NCBI GenBank assembly: GCA_027596075.1
Contig: JADGJC010000037.1
Location: forward strand, 78,731 to 142,730
Direction: 5' to 3'
Source: Rhizophlyctis rosea
Lineage: Eukaryota > Chytridiomycota > Chytridiomycetes > Rhizophlyctidales > Rhizophlyctidaceae
Length of the DNA: 64,000 bases
Shown: positions 45,507-57,490 of the stretch, in pieces
Numbering within the stretch: position 1 is the first letter of the stretch
Layout: the number at the start of each line of letters is the position of its first letter
Notes under the pieces: model-generated
Database searches by the model: none
The model's input: only the letters and a program-made list of their open reading frames with translations
Told to the model about the DNA's origin: nothing
Made by a program: the position numbers and the translations under genes

Positions 45507-48500
45507 ATGGACAGGGGGCGACAGTGGGCAGGCCCTCCCGCAGGCAGACCTCTTCCTCAAACAGCGCGACCTGTGTATGGGCAAGTACCAGCTGCACCTG
45601 TGGAGCGCCCCCTTGCCGCTGCGGTACCAAAACCAAGACGGCGATGGGCTCCAAAGGAAGAATCCAGTAGTGACTCGGACGGGTCAGAATCAGAAACTAG
45701 TGACGAGGAGCCCGTCGCCAGGAAACCTGCAGCGCCTGCTACGCGACGCGCTCCAGCTCAAGCCCGTCGTCCCGCAAATGATGCCGCTGGAAGAATGTCC
45801 GCGAGACTGAACTCATACCATGTCGATACGACAGCCATGGCCGAGGAGTTTCGTAACACGCATCGGGACCAACCTCGTGCATCTCATATGCCATCGGCAC
45901 GAGACTCACATGTTCCGCCATTCAGCATGCAACCGCCTCGAAATTCTCATCTTCCGATGGAGCGATCAATATCTCAGGATTACGCATATCAGAATCAGGC
46001 ACAACCTACCTCCATCAGATCGGGAAGCACGGGATCCGGATCTGGAAATAGTGGGGAGGCTCAGGTCGAGATAAACAAACATGCCCCGAATCGTGGAAGC
46101 ATGTCTCCCCGTCCATTAGTAGATCTAGACTCTCCATCCCCAACACCAACAGGCTCAACCGCTCCCCTTTCCCCCATATCCTCCCACACCCAACACCGCG
46201 CACCCTCCTTCGAACTTTCCCCACCCGCATCTCCCTACGCCGACGTAAAACTAGGCACCGACATGCTCCCCACTGCCGACCGCTTCCGCGCCTTCGCAAC
46301 AAAACCCTACACATCCGGCTACATGTACAAACTCAACTCCCTCCGCCCCGACGGCCGCCCCTACGCCCCCACTGACGACCTCGGCACCCCCACCCACCCG
46401 GACCGCGCGGGCGAATGGTCAAAATGGTGGGTAGAACTCATCGGCACCGTCCTCCATTTCTGGCGCGTTCCTGACGAAATCGCCGTGTTGACGTATTCGC
46501 CTCTACCGAGTGTTCAGAAGATTTTGGGGAATGAGTTGGAACCTTCTGCTGAGACTGTTGAGGCGATTAAGAACGCGCATGGAGGGGAACCACATCTAGT
46601 CGACGTTACGGACGCCGTAACAGAAGTTTTACCATACCCCTTCTTAACCGAAGTCCCCCCCGGAGCCCCACCACCCCCACCAGTACCCTACACCTCCTTC
46701 TTCGCCCTCTCCACCCAAGCCTCAAACCTCTTCACACTCGCCTGCCAATCCTCCATCCGCATCAACAAATGGATCGCGGCCATTCGCCTATCAACCTTTG
46801 AATTAGGCAAGCTCAGCGAAATCTTCACACTACGGCTGTTGAAACGACCGAAATATTCCAAAACATGGGCGGAGGTGGGTGTTGGGGAGTTCAAGACTGC
46901 CGGGTTTGGAAAGGAAGTGAAGTTTGAGTGTAATATCCGGGCGAGGCATACTTATTGGCCGGTTTGGACGGAGTATTTTGCGGTTGTGAGGAGTGGCGGG
47001 GGTGGGGAGAGTCTTGCGAAGAAGTTGTTGTTTGGTGGGGGGAAGAAGAAGGAGGATGAAACGAGGAAAGGGGCACAGATATTGTTTTATGAGTCGAGGG
47101 CGGCGGTGAAGAAGGGTCGACCGATTTTCGTTCTTGAGAATGTTGATCAGGTTTTTGCGGTGTTTCCGGAACCGCCGGAGAGGGTTGAAGTTGATGGGGT
47201 GGCGGTTGCGAGGATTGAGGGTGTTATGACTGTTCCGCCGGTGGAGGATGTTGATCCGTTGGGGACTAGTTCGAAGAGGGGGTCAATCCTCCCTGTCGTG
47301 GGGAAGAAATCCTCCAGTACTCCTCCACCCGCTTCCTCCGCCTCATCGACACCGTCCGTAGTGGCGCAACCTACGCCGCAGGTATCCGATCCCTCCCAAA
47401 AAAGCTTCGCAAACCCCGGCAACGGGTTCGCGTCCTCGTTCCCCATCGCCGGGTTGGCGAAAACCGTCGACGCGCGCCCTCAACCGTGGTACGTCGACAT
47501 TTTCTCTCCGGATGATGCGGGTGTTATATTGCAATGGGTCGTAGCTGTTAGTGCGGCGTTTAAACTCGATACGGATCTTGGAGCAAAAGAACGACAGTTG
47601 GAACTCATTGGTAGAACCGATGGTGCTGCGCTGTTGTATTTGGATGTGCGGGAATGTGGGGGTGTTGATATGCGGTTTTCGCATCACGTCACGAAGGGGT
47701 CCATAAACGACGTTCTTGGACAGAAAGTGCGGGCGTTGGAGAGTGTTGGGGGTAGTGAGTGGGGAGGGAAGGTTTCGGATGGGGAGGGGAGGAGGGTTGA
47801 GACTGAACGGGAGGAAGTTAGGGGGAAGGCGGAGGAGTTGATGGGGTGGATTGAGGGTGTTGCTGGGCCGCTGACTGTGCCGAAGCCGGTTCCTGTGCCG
47901 GTGCCGGTGCCGGTGGCGGGTGGGGAGGTGAAGGGGGAGGAGAGGGAGGGTGGTGGTGAGGGAGGGGAGGACGAGAATAGTGGGAGTGGGAGTGGGAGTG
48001 GGACTGAGTCGGAGGGGGAGAGTGGGGATGAGAGTGATGTGGATGGGGAGGGGAAGGGTGTAGAGGGTGAGAGTGAGATGAAAGGCGAAGGAGAGGGGCT
48101 TACAGTGGGTGGGGAGAAGGAGGTTGAGGAGAAGGAGGAGGGGGCAGCTGAGGACGAATCACGGGACGTTGTACTGGAAGTGGAAGGTGTGTCGGATACG
48201 GCTGGGGCGCCGAAAAGGGTGTCCGTTGCTAGTGCTGAAGAAGAGCTTCCGAAAGTGGATGCGGAGGGTGTGGATGATGATGTGGTTGGTGGGAAGGAGG
48301 GTGGAGATGACCATAACGAGAAGATGGAGGTAGAGGCTCAAATAGATGAAGAAGTAGAGGCGATTACCGACGGGGTGGCGGCTGTAGCTGTGAAGGACGT
48401 ATCGGGTGATGAAGCCACTCAGTCTTTGGCGGTGGACGGAGGGGAAGACAAAGCAGTCGATGAAGCACCTGCAGCAGTACCCGTCACGGATGGCACGCCC

Positions 48501-51300
48501 CCTGCTGAATCCGAACCACACCCCGGCTCTACATCTAAACCCGATGACACTGAAAACGCCACAGAGACGGCACAACCGAACCCGTCTGATTATGTTTTGG
48601 TGCCGGTACCTGTTATGGATCCCGCGAGCGGGCAGTGGGCGTGGCAGTATCAGTATGTTTTGAGGAAGGTTTATGAGGAGCATGTTNNNNNNNNNNGTGT
48701 TGCTGCACAGGCGGGTGTGGATGGTGAGAAGAAGGGAGAGGTAGATGGGGCTACGAAAGGTGGGGAGGAGAATGGGGAGGAAAGTGGGACGGGGGAGGGG
48801 AGTGTTAGTGGGGAGGAGAGTGGGGGTGAGGGTGTGGAGGGAGAGGAGGAGGGGAAGAAGAAGGTGAAGGGGAAGCGAAAGGAGAGAGAGGTTGAGGGTG
48901 GCGATATGACGGCTGGTGTTGCGGTGACGACAACACCCGGTATGCCTAACCCATACGCACCGATGCTCCCCAGTATGATGCCCTTCCACCCCGGCATTAT
49001 GCCCATGCTCCCCATGGGAGGCGTACCCACACCACCCATCACCAAAAAAGAGAGCAAAAAACGTAAAGAAGAGACAGAAGAAGTGGACAGTAACGAGGGG
49101 AGTGTTTCGGAGTCCGAAGATTCCGTCGACGAAGAGACGACGCAGGGTGTTATGATGCCACCCGTGATGGATATGTTAATGCCTGGTATGGCCGTTCCCA
49201 ATTTACCGGGGTACATTATTGGGATGGACGGCATGCCTGTTGCTGTTGGGGCTGTTGAGTATCGGAGGGATGGTGGGGATGAAGAAGAAGAGGGGAGTGA
49301 GGAGGAGTGGGAGGAGGGTGATACGCCCATATTTAATCCGAACTCCCTCCTCGCCGGTGCAGGAGGCGACCGCGTCGGCGGCCGCGGAGGCGTTCGTAAT
49401 GGGCCGTTAGTCCAACTCTCCGAAGCCGAACTCCTGGAACAAGAAAAGGGGTTACGGGAACGTGAACAAGACCGGATCCGTTCCACTGGTGGGAACGGTG
49501 GGGGAAGTAAGCTTCCACACCCGTTCCAGGAGCGGATGTTTGCGGAGCAGGGACCGCTTTTGGGAAGTGTTGAGAAGGAGAAGGGGAAGGTTAGTCTTGG
49601 GCAGGGACTTCTGGGGGAGGTTAGTAGGAGGGAGCAGGAGAAGGAGTGGATGAAGAAGATGGGGGTCAAGAGTTGGCAGGCTGGGCCTTTTATTCCGGGT
49701 GCGAGTGGGTTTATGCCTGGGATGGGGATGGGGATGGGGATGATGCCCGGTATGATGGGTATGCCGCAGATGGGTATGCAGCAGATGGGAGGGAGGGGCA
49801 GTATGATGATGCCTGGTATGATGGGGATGATGCCGCCTATGGTTCCGCAGGGGTATCCTATGATGATGCCTGGTATGATGATGCCGGGGATGGGGATGCC
49901 GGGGATGGGGATGATGCCGGGTATGATGCCGTATGGAATGGGCTATGCTATGAGTGAAGCTGGAGATGTATGGGAAGACCCAGCGACAGCGCAGCAGAGA
50001 CAGGTGTTGAGGGAGCAGTGGTTGGAGAAGGAACGGGCGAAGGAGAGGCAGAGGATGGCGGAGAGGCAGGATGAGTGGGGTGTTGGTGGGGGGGTTTTGG
50101 GCGGTGGGTTGCGTGAGTATTTGTTTACGTTTTTTTGGTAGTATGTTTGCGTTTTCGTTTGGGGACAAGTAACTAATGCAAAACTATCTTTCAACGTACT
50201 CAGCCGCGTACCCACCAAACAACTACGCCCAAAACCCATACGCGATGAATCCGTACAACCCCGCTGCCGCGTATGGTGGACGGCCGGCGAATTCACACTC
50301 CTCCTCATCCGGATCCTTCTCCGCGAGGCCGCCACAACCGTTTACGAAACCTCCGGCACGGAGGACGGAAGATGACAGCGGGACTGAGGGAGATGGGGGC
50401 AGTACGAGTGGGACTGAGGAGGATGGGAGTGTTGTTAGCTATGATAGTGAGGATGTTGCGCGGGGGAAGCGGGCGAAGGGAGTGGGAAAGGGGAAGGTTG
50501 AGGGGGGGAGTGAGACGGAGAGTGGGAGTGAGGATAGTGAGGATGAGGTGCGGAAGCAGAAGAGTGGAGGGAAGGAGAGGAAGAGAGCGGAGAGTAGTGA
50601 GAGTGGGAGTGGGAGTGGTAGTGGGGATGATGGCGAGGAGGATGAGGAGGAAGTGCAGGTTGGACCTATTGTTGAGGGTTTACAGGGTGGGAGGGGGGTC
50701 AAGGGGGGGTTGGATAGTGAGGAGGAGGAGGAGGATGATGTTTTGCCGCTTGGGGCTAGGGTTGGTGGTGCGGGTGCGGCGGGGCAGGGGTTGGCGGGGA
50801 GGGGTGCGGCGCCGTGGCCGCAGGTTGCGGGGCCGGGGATGCAGTCGATGGGGCAGTATGGGTATTTGGGTCAGCAGCAGCAGCAGCAGCAGCACGGTGT
50901 GTATGGACATGGGGGTCATGCGTATCAGCATCAGCAGCAGCAGCAGCAGCAGCAGCATGCGGGGTATGGGTCACCATACCAGCAGCAACAACAGCAGCAG
51001 TATTACCAACAACCACCAGCACAACAACAACCTTATGCTCTCCACCCGAACATGTACGCGCACCACGCACCTCATCATCATATGGGACCAGCGGCTGGAC
51101 ATCAGTTTGCCGGTATGGCGGGACGGTATAGCACGGGGCCTATGACTCATTCTCCTGCTGGACCGGTGTATGGGGGGCAGGTGAAGGGACGGGTGGGAGC
51201 GCAGCAGCCGGTGAAGGGCAGTGGACGGGGAGGTGCGGGCCCTTCGACGGGGAGGAGAGGGAGGGTTGTGGAGAGTTCTAGTGGGACGGAGAGTGATTGA
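45507..51300 (+). CDS. Caf120/Skg3-like PH-domain protein with long low-complexity tails
   Basis: Exon 1 (45507-50112) and exon 2 (50204-51300) join in phase across GTGAGT...ACTCAG with a TAACTAAT branch site, giving about 1900 residues. Residues 1-260 are disordered and basic/Pro/Ser-rich. Residues about 265-440 form a PH domain: SGYMYKLNSL, WSKWWVELIGTVLHFWRVP, FFALSTQASNLFTLAC and NKWIAAIRLSTFELGKLSEIF, as in fungal Caf120/Skg3 proteins. About 440-720 is a second conserved block (YWPVWTEYFAVV, PQPWYVDIFSPDDAGVILQWV). The rest is acidic low complexity, a Met/Gly/Pro region, a charged helix (QWLEKERAKERQRMAERQ), another acidic stretch and Gln/His tracts. Yeast Caf120 is tied to the CCR4-NOT complex and bud-site membranes. 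A 10-N gap interrupts exon 1 but the frame is kept. Confidence 0.85.
48687..48696. other. Assembly gap (10 N) inside the PH-domain gene
   Basis: Ten undetermined bases lie in the low-complexity part of exon 1, between EEHV and VAAQAG. The true number of missing bases is unknown. Confidence 0.99.
49711..49956 (+). repeat. Met-Gly-Pro-rich coding repeat
   Basis: GGGATG and CCTGGTATGATG units repeat imperfectly and encode MPGMGMGMGMMPGMMGMP-type sequence, a disordered, Met-rich region of the PH-domain protein. Confidence 0.9.
50871..51003 (+). repeat. CAG/CAA polyglutamine tracts
   Basis: Three CAG-rich runs encode Gln tracts of about 6-8 residues separated by His/Gly/Tyr-rich spacers (HGVYGHGGHAYQH). 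These are likely length-variable. Confidence 0.9.
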
Positions 51301-53267
51301 TGTTTTGGGGTTAGCTTTTGATCTCGTATGTATTTAGTGGTAGATTTGAGATGATAATAAAATTGGGATTCTTTTATGTCTTCATTTGTTGATGTTTGCT
51401 GCTTGATGTTAAAGATGTTTGTTGGTTTTGCCAATGGTTCATTCTGTGAACTGTCTGGATATCCATTCGTTTTTTTTTTTTTTGGCGCTGGGGTTGGATG
51501 ACGCAAGATCGAAACTTGATCGTTCAGAGGCAAGTTTGGGAGGCATTTGATTATTGAACAGGTGGAACAATGGGTGCTTGCATTGTTGGATGGAGGCTCG
51601 GCGTAGTTGCGTGGCGATGAGGAGTTATTTGGACATCCTTTCTCACTGTACCAGATTGATACTTCTTTCTATGCCTTCTTTTTTGTTCCTCACAGTGCGA
51701 GAGTTTGGTGGGATCGATCCACTTTTCAATGCGGCGTTTGCCAGACGTGTGAGGGGTAATGGAATCCAATAACACGTGTGGGACTGAACCCCTGTTCTGG
51801 ATCTGCAGTTGTGTGGCGGAGGGGATTCTTGATAAGTAGTCACATGTAGCAACCTTTTTTTTTTTTTTTTTCGATGCCTGGAAATGACGATATTTCTGGT
51901 GGAAAAACGTCGGGACAGCGAAGGAAATTAGGGCATGTATTTTTGGATTCGGATGCCTTTTCGAGTTCCATCTTCGAAAGCACTGGAGTTCATCCAGCTG
52001 AATTTCCATTCCCTCCGGCTATATCCATGCATCTCCTTTCTTTTCAACAACCTGCGTTGAATCAGTCATCAGACTAAGATAGTGCATCTGGAAGAGGGCA
52101 GATAGGTCCTACAGAGTGAGGCACATGATCTATTCCTGCCCATTCGCCAACCTTCCGTTCCCGTTTACTCCGTATCATCAGCCAGCGAACAAAACGTTGC
52201 AGCAGGTGCTCCATTGAATATGACCCCAAAGAGCCAAGACTGATAGCGCACATGGGTCCACTGAGGGTAGCACATTTGTCATAGGCGACGTGCAACCCGA
52301 CTGAGAAGCAGCGACCATCAATACCAGTGAAAGTCCATCACAGGATCAATGGAGACTGGATAATTTGCGTCAGAACACGTTCTTACAATAAAACACGACT
52401 CGGGAGCTCGATCGCCGTTCGGAATAAATAAACCGATGAAGGCTGGCTTCATGTTTGGGTGATCAGGGTAAAACTGCGAGCCGGGGCTGGTGGTGTCTAA
52501 CCAACGGCTTGCAAGCCTATGCGTTAGTTGCTCCGCAGAGTCCACACCACCACCCCCCACCTCCATTCTTTTGGTCGAAAGGCGCATAAGTTGCCAAATA
52601 GAAACCGCCCCTGAAAATGAAACACCACTCCTGTTTATTGACCACCATGCACCAAGTCCCACAACAAACTCCTCATGCGGCCCTTTTCAAAAAGAGAAGG
52701 TGTAAGTCCCACGCATGGTGGAACTTGTGTCACAGGTGTGTGGGGAGAGCGGTGCCAGAAACCATATCAGCATAAAATTGTCAAAACTAAATAGTCAATA
52801 CGGAGGGTGGCGTAAAAACCCCCCTCATCCAAAGTGGCTCAACATCCTTCTTTGGTAACGTGTTAACACCAGGCGCATTGCCCGGACAAGGCAAAGTTAC
52901 ACAAGTCACCACTTTTCAGAATCGGGTTTTAGCCCAAATGGGACGTGCCGCAACCTTAAAGTCAAACCTTGCCATATATGAAAATCTCGGTCGACCTCCG
53001 AAGCACGTTCAAAACGGCTCCGCCGCATAAGTCTGCAACATCCCGTCGGTCGTGTCGCCGATTTTGGTGGAAAGCGCGGTTATTTGGAATTTTCGTTCAA
53101 TGGCCACGTGAACGATTTCACCGCCATCCATGAAACCCCACAAAAACATGTGGATGCGTTTGCGAGTCAAATAAGTACCCCGCTTTCCCGCAACATCCCC
53201 CTCCCACTTCTCGTCAGGACTCTCCCAACAAACCCCACCCGCATATCCCAAGTCACTCTTAGCAACC
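51301..53267. other. Intergenic, no gene identified
   Basis: Contains two poly-T runs (about 51472-51483 and 51855-51870) and only short, unsupported frames. The last 100 bases form the C-rich leader of the xylanase. Confidence 0.5.
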
Positions 53268-54640
53268 ATGAAGTTCCTCGCCGCCATCACCGCCTTCGCT
53301 CTCGTCAGCCAAAGCGCTGCCCAAACCCTCAAATCCGCCGCCGCAGGCCAAGGCCGGTACATGGGCACCATCATCGACCCCGCCTACATTTCCAACTCCG
53401 ACACTACCTACCCGCGCATCGCGACCACAGAGTTCAACTACGTCACCCCCGAGAACTCCATGAAATGGGACTCCATCGAGCCCGGAAACAACCAATTCTC
53501 CTTCTCTGGTGCTGACACTGTCGTCAACTGGGCCTCGCAAAATGGCATGAAGGTCCGCGGACACACTCTTGTGTGGCACTCTCAGCTTCCTAGCTGGGTT
53601 GCGAACGGGAGTTGGAGCAAGAGCTCTTTGACTTCCATCATCCAAAGGCACGTGACCACTATCATGACTCGGTACAAGGGTGAGTGTTCTTATGTCTTTG
53701 TTCCATTGACATTCAACCATTCTTGATATTTATGTGCTCCCTGTCCTCTCTTCAGGCAAGATCGCCCAATGGGACGTCGTCAACGAAATCTTCAACGAAG
53801 ACGGTACCGCCCGTGACTCCGTCTTCTCCCGCGTCTTCGGTGGCCTCGATGAATTCGTCACCGTCGCCTTCAACGCCGCTCGTGCCGCTGACCCCAACGC
53901 GATCCTCTGCATTAACGATTACAACCTCGACTACTCCGGCGGCAAGGCCAACGGTATGCTTTCCCTCGTCAAGAGGCTTAAGGCCAACGGCGTCCCCATC
54001 GACTGTATCGGCTCTCAAGCCCACTTGGTCGTCGGCCAAGTCTCCAGCAGCTTCAGCAGCACGCTCTCCTCCCTCTGCTCCACCGCCGGCAAGTGCGCTC
54101 TCACTGAACTCGACATCCGTACCAACACCCCGGCCAGCAGCTCCGCCCTTCAACAACAAAAGACCGACTACACCACCGTTGTCCGTGCGTGTGCCAACCT
54201 TTCCAACTGCCTCGGTGTTAGTGTTTGGGGTATCACCGACTCTAGGTCGTGGATTCCTGGTGTGTTCTCCGGTCAAGGTGCTGCCCTCCCGTGGGACAAC
54301 TCGTACAACAAGAAGCCTGCGTACGACGGTATCATCGCCGGTTGGGGCAGCTCCTCTGGTGGTTCTACTACTCGGACCACCACCACAACATCTTCCTCTT
54401 CTGGCGGCTCTACCACTCGCACTACTACCACTACTGCCAGCAATGGTGGTGGTAACTGCTCTGGCATGTGGGGTACGTTTTTGGTGTTACTTGGTCCATA
54501 TGTCATAGTTGAGGGAAAATGATTGCTTACCTTTATCTTCCTTTACAGGTCAATGCGGTGGCCAAGGCTTCACTGGCCCAACCTGCTGCTCGTCCGGCAC
54601 TTGCAAGTTCCAAAACAACTGGTACTCCCAGTGCTTGTAA
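53268..54640 (+). CDS. GH10 endo-beta-1,4-xylanase with C-terminal CBM1
   Basis: Exons 53268-53679, 53756-54472 and 54549-54640 join in phase to 406 residues. Residues 1-19 are a signal peptide ([19 protein letters not shown]). The GH10 barrel shows [28 protein letters not shown], the acid/base [12 protein letters not shown] (E148), NDYNLDY, GSQAHL, the nucleophile LTELDIRT (E255) and [10 protein letters not shown] Ser/Thr/Gly linker with repeated [11 protein letters not shown] follows. The last exon completes a CBM1 ([14 protein letters not shown], then NNWYSQCL). It would cleave xylan outside the cell while bound to cellulose. The active-site residues and length are all as expected for a working enzyme. 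Confidence 0.97.
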
Positions 54641-56102
54641 GCTCCTCCCCACGACGGCACTTGCCGTCATGGCCAGGCGTCTATAAACTTCCCATACCTT
54701 TACGCGGTTGAGCCGTGTACAGCGTTGATCGCTGCAAACTGTCGGTTTCTCTTTACATGTTTACATTTGCGTCTCTGGCGCCGTGCGCCTTTGTAGAAGA
54801 AGTGTGTATTTGAATATACTTGTCTTCATTGTCCGGAAAGTGTGTTGGTTTGAGTGGCCTGTGATTGTTGATCCCCATTGATGTTGGACCATCCGAGCGT
54901 GGAGTGTTTTGAGCGCTGGCATGTCTGCAAAATACCGTGGAAGAACGCGAACGGTGCTTTCAAGGTTGTCACGTAACTCCGACCATGCAAGACTCACGGC
55001 ACAGTCCCTCACTCCAACACTCGCCTTTCAAACTCTTGAAAGTCCCAAATGCGCCTCGAAGGGTGTACTCGTAATCATCCCGCCTCCTAGACTGGTGGTA
55101 CGCACGATAATTCCGGTACGAACCGATGGTATTTTGTAGAAGATTTGAGGCATGGTCTCCGCAGGTTGGGGTTCCGTATATGATGAATTTGGGAAGATTC
55201 AGCGATAATACCATAGAGAGAAAATGTTACACGCGTGATGGTGGGGTCGAATTGCCGGATGAATCTATGGCGGACATTGTGACAGATGAAGGGAAGGATG
55301 ATAAGTACAGACAGCACGAGGCGAAGGGAGGTGGACGGGGTGCAGGGAGGAGGAAGGGTGATGGAGAGTTCTAGCTGGGGTTGAAGGTTGTGTAGTGGTA
55401 ATGTTTGTCGTTTGAACCGGGCGACTATGATTGTATTGACCTCGTAAGTATTGTAGTTTACCGTTGAACGGAGGAGGTGTTCTTTCATCTCTCAAACACC
55501 CATCCATGTGATTTGCCCGTTTGCAAGTTGCAACTATCCCTTGTGAACATCCCACGCCCCACAAATATGAGGTATGGACCGCACAGGTGGTGCTTGCAAA
55601 ACCACACCCCTTGACATCGATCTTAAATACTCAGTGAGAACATATCAGTGCTTTAACTGAGCTATATCGGCGTCCCTTTGAATCCATTAGTACTCTCCAA
55701 CAAGTCAACAAAGAAGTAAACAAAGGGAATCGTGGCGAAATTCGATAATGGAATGAACCACAGATGCGGACATTGAATCGAGTAGTCCTCCCCGTTCGAG
55801 CGTTATGACACCACTGAATACGAGAGATGGGAAGGAATGCTTTACCTCCTTCACCTCCATGTTTGCCTGCCCTTCAAATGAACAAGAATCCAAAACAGGT
55901 ACAAAGCGCACGAAATCTTTTTGCTTCAGGGGAGAGCCACTTAATTGCATCACATACAAATCAGAACAATGCACAAAAGCACTGGTTTATTCCGTACAAA
56001 GGAAAAGACTGACCCGCAATGAGGAGGAAAGTAACATTGGACAGCAACACCTTCAAACAAACGCAAGCACCCCGCCAAACACTACGTTATTTATGTAACA
56101 TC
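54641..56102. other. Intergenic, no gene identified
   Basis: 3' flanks of the xylanase and of the convergent F-box gene. It holds the tRNA-like fragment noted at 55606-55672 and otherwise nothing supportable. Confidence 0.5.
55606..55672 (-). other. Possible decayed tRNA or tRNA-derived element
   Basis: On the minus strand GCCGATATAGCTCAGTT resembles the 5' end and A box of a tRNA, and AGATCGATGTC about 41 bases later resembles a weak B box. The D arm is three bases short and neither the anticodon stem nor the acceptor stem pairs properly, so this is not a functional tRNA as it stands. Confidence 0.25.
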
Positions 56103-56837
56103 TCATTGCAAAACCGCAGCCCAATGTTCCTTTGGCCCAGCCATTGACCCAAACCGATCCTTGGGCAGCTTAGTATCCTCCACCAACTCGAACTTGTACC
56201 CATACTTCTTCCCCCATCTTACAAGCTGCTTGACGCGATCGAAAGTGACAAGCAACTGAACATCAACACTATTTCCACCAAAACGATTACTCGCCTTCCA
56301 AACCCTCCCAAAACTCTTCACAGTATTCCAATGCCCAAAATCCACCACCAAACGGACCAACCGAAAGTCACACCAACATCGTATCCCACCCGCGGGCAGC
56401 ATCTCCCACCTCGGATCGGACTTCGCTTTGTGGTGTAGGTTCTGGTACAGCTCTAGAGTATGACGATAAGGCGGAGCATGAGTCTCGTCCAACGCACAGC
56501 GCTTTGCCTTGTACTTTGGTGACCATATGGCGGCTGCTTTGTAGCAGCTTTTTTGGGTGCAGTGGGATTGGGTGTTCAGGTAGAATGCGAACGGGATAGA
56601 GGTTTTGAGACGGGAGGGTTTCCAGGGGTTGTGGAGGCGGACGAGGTAGGTTATTCGGAGGGTGACTAGGGTGCGGAGTGTGGTGGTTGTGCAGGAGAGT
56701 TTGAAGAGGGTTTTGGAGTCTGGGATGTATTCGATGATTGCGGACCAGAGTTCAGGGGGGAGACGCGGGGGTGGTTTGCGTGTTGCGGGTTGAGACCTGA
56801 GGACCACGACGGGTGGAGGTTGGGACATGGGGACCAT
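56103..56837 (-). CDS. F-box protein, single exon
   Basis: A 244-codon frame from the ATG at 56837; a second in-frame ATG lies three codons later. After a Pro-rich N-terminus, residues about 25-60 form a classical F-box: PPRLPPELWSAIIEYIPDS, then LFKLSCTTTTLRTLV. The rest (HNPWKPSRLKTSI, CWCDFRLVRLVVDFG, FDRVKQLVRWGKKYGYKFEL) is ordered and mixed but shows no WD40 or LRR repeats. F-box proteins link substrates to SKP1-Cullin ubiquitin ligases; the substrate is unknown. It is distinct from the membrane-anchored F-box-like family at 15.8-28.8 kb. Confidence 0.7.
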   Translation of the reverse strand: MVPMSQPPPVVVLRSQPATRKPPPRLPPELWSAIIEYIPDSKTLFKLSCTTTTLRTLVTLRITYLVRLHNPWKPSRLKTSIPFAFYLNTQSHCTQKSCYKAAAIWSPKYKAKRCALDETHAPPYRHTLELYQNLHHKAKSDPRWEMLPAGGIRCWCDFRLVRLVVDFGHWNTVKSFGRVWKASNRFGGNSVDVQLLVTFDRVKQLVRWGKKYGYKFELVEDTKLPKDRFGSMAGPKEHWAAVLQ

Positions 56838-57490
56838 AACTCGATGGCAGTGTGCGGCCGGGAGACAACACAATATCAAAAGTACGTCTGTACGTGACGC
56901 GCAGGAGAGCTCTTGTCGTGGAAGGGAAGATCAAAAGAGTGAACGCGAGACGCAGATGGCTAGCAAATGATAAAATGAAGGCGCTCACGGTGCGGGGTAA
57001 ACTACATATAGATGCCAGTGTCTGACTATGTGCGCCCTTCGCTCCCCATATAGTGACGTTGAAGCCGGTGAAGCTGGTGGAAACTTGAAGTGCTTAATTG
57101 GATCCAGCTGGGTGGAAGCACCGAAGCAGGTCATCCAACGCATCAGTTATCCGAGGTTGGCCACGTATCAAAGTTGCGGTGGGCCATTTCGAGCCTCCGG
57201 TTCTGGCGGCACAGTGACAGAAACGCGCCAGCCACCAGTGGTCAATCAGCATCGCCATCACTGAATGAAAAAGTCTGTCAATGTTCACCCAGCCAGATGT
57301 TTACATTTCGTATTTACGCGTCCATTATGTTCACTTCTTTCCAACGTGTAGTTTCATAGATACCGAAGGTAAGTGGAGCAGTTATGTGTTTTCAAATGGA
57401 ATTTAGATCAGGGAAAGGCATAACTTTGGAAGAAAGTGGTGGGAATAGGTTCTCACACATCCTTTATCCCACTCCCAGCTCTCCAAAACC
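56838..57490. other. Divergent promoter region
   Basis: The 653 bp lie between the divergent F-box gene and the TIR-like/TPR gene. A C-rich leader precedes the ATG at 57491. No clear motif is seen. Confidence 0.45.

Noticed and set aside
48159..48989. Long minus-strand frames across the PH-domain gene
   Set aside because: Antisense shadows of biased, low-complexity codons in a well-supported gene; also cross the N gap.
53752..54276. Acidic 174-codon minus-strand frame in the xylanase gene
   Set aside because: Antisense of exon 2 of a clear GH10 gene.
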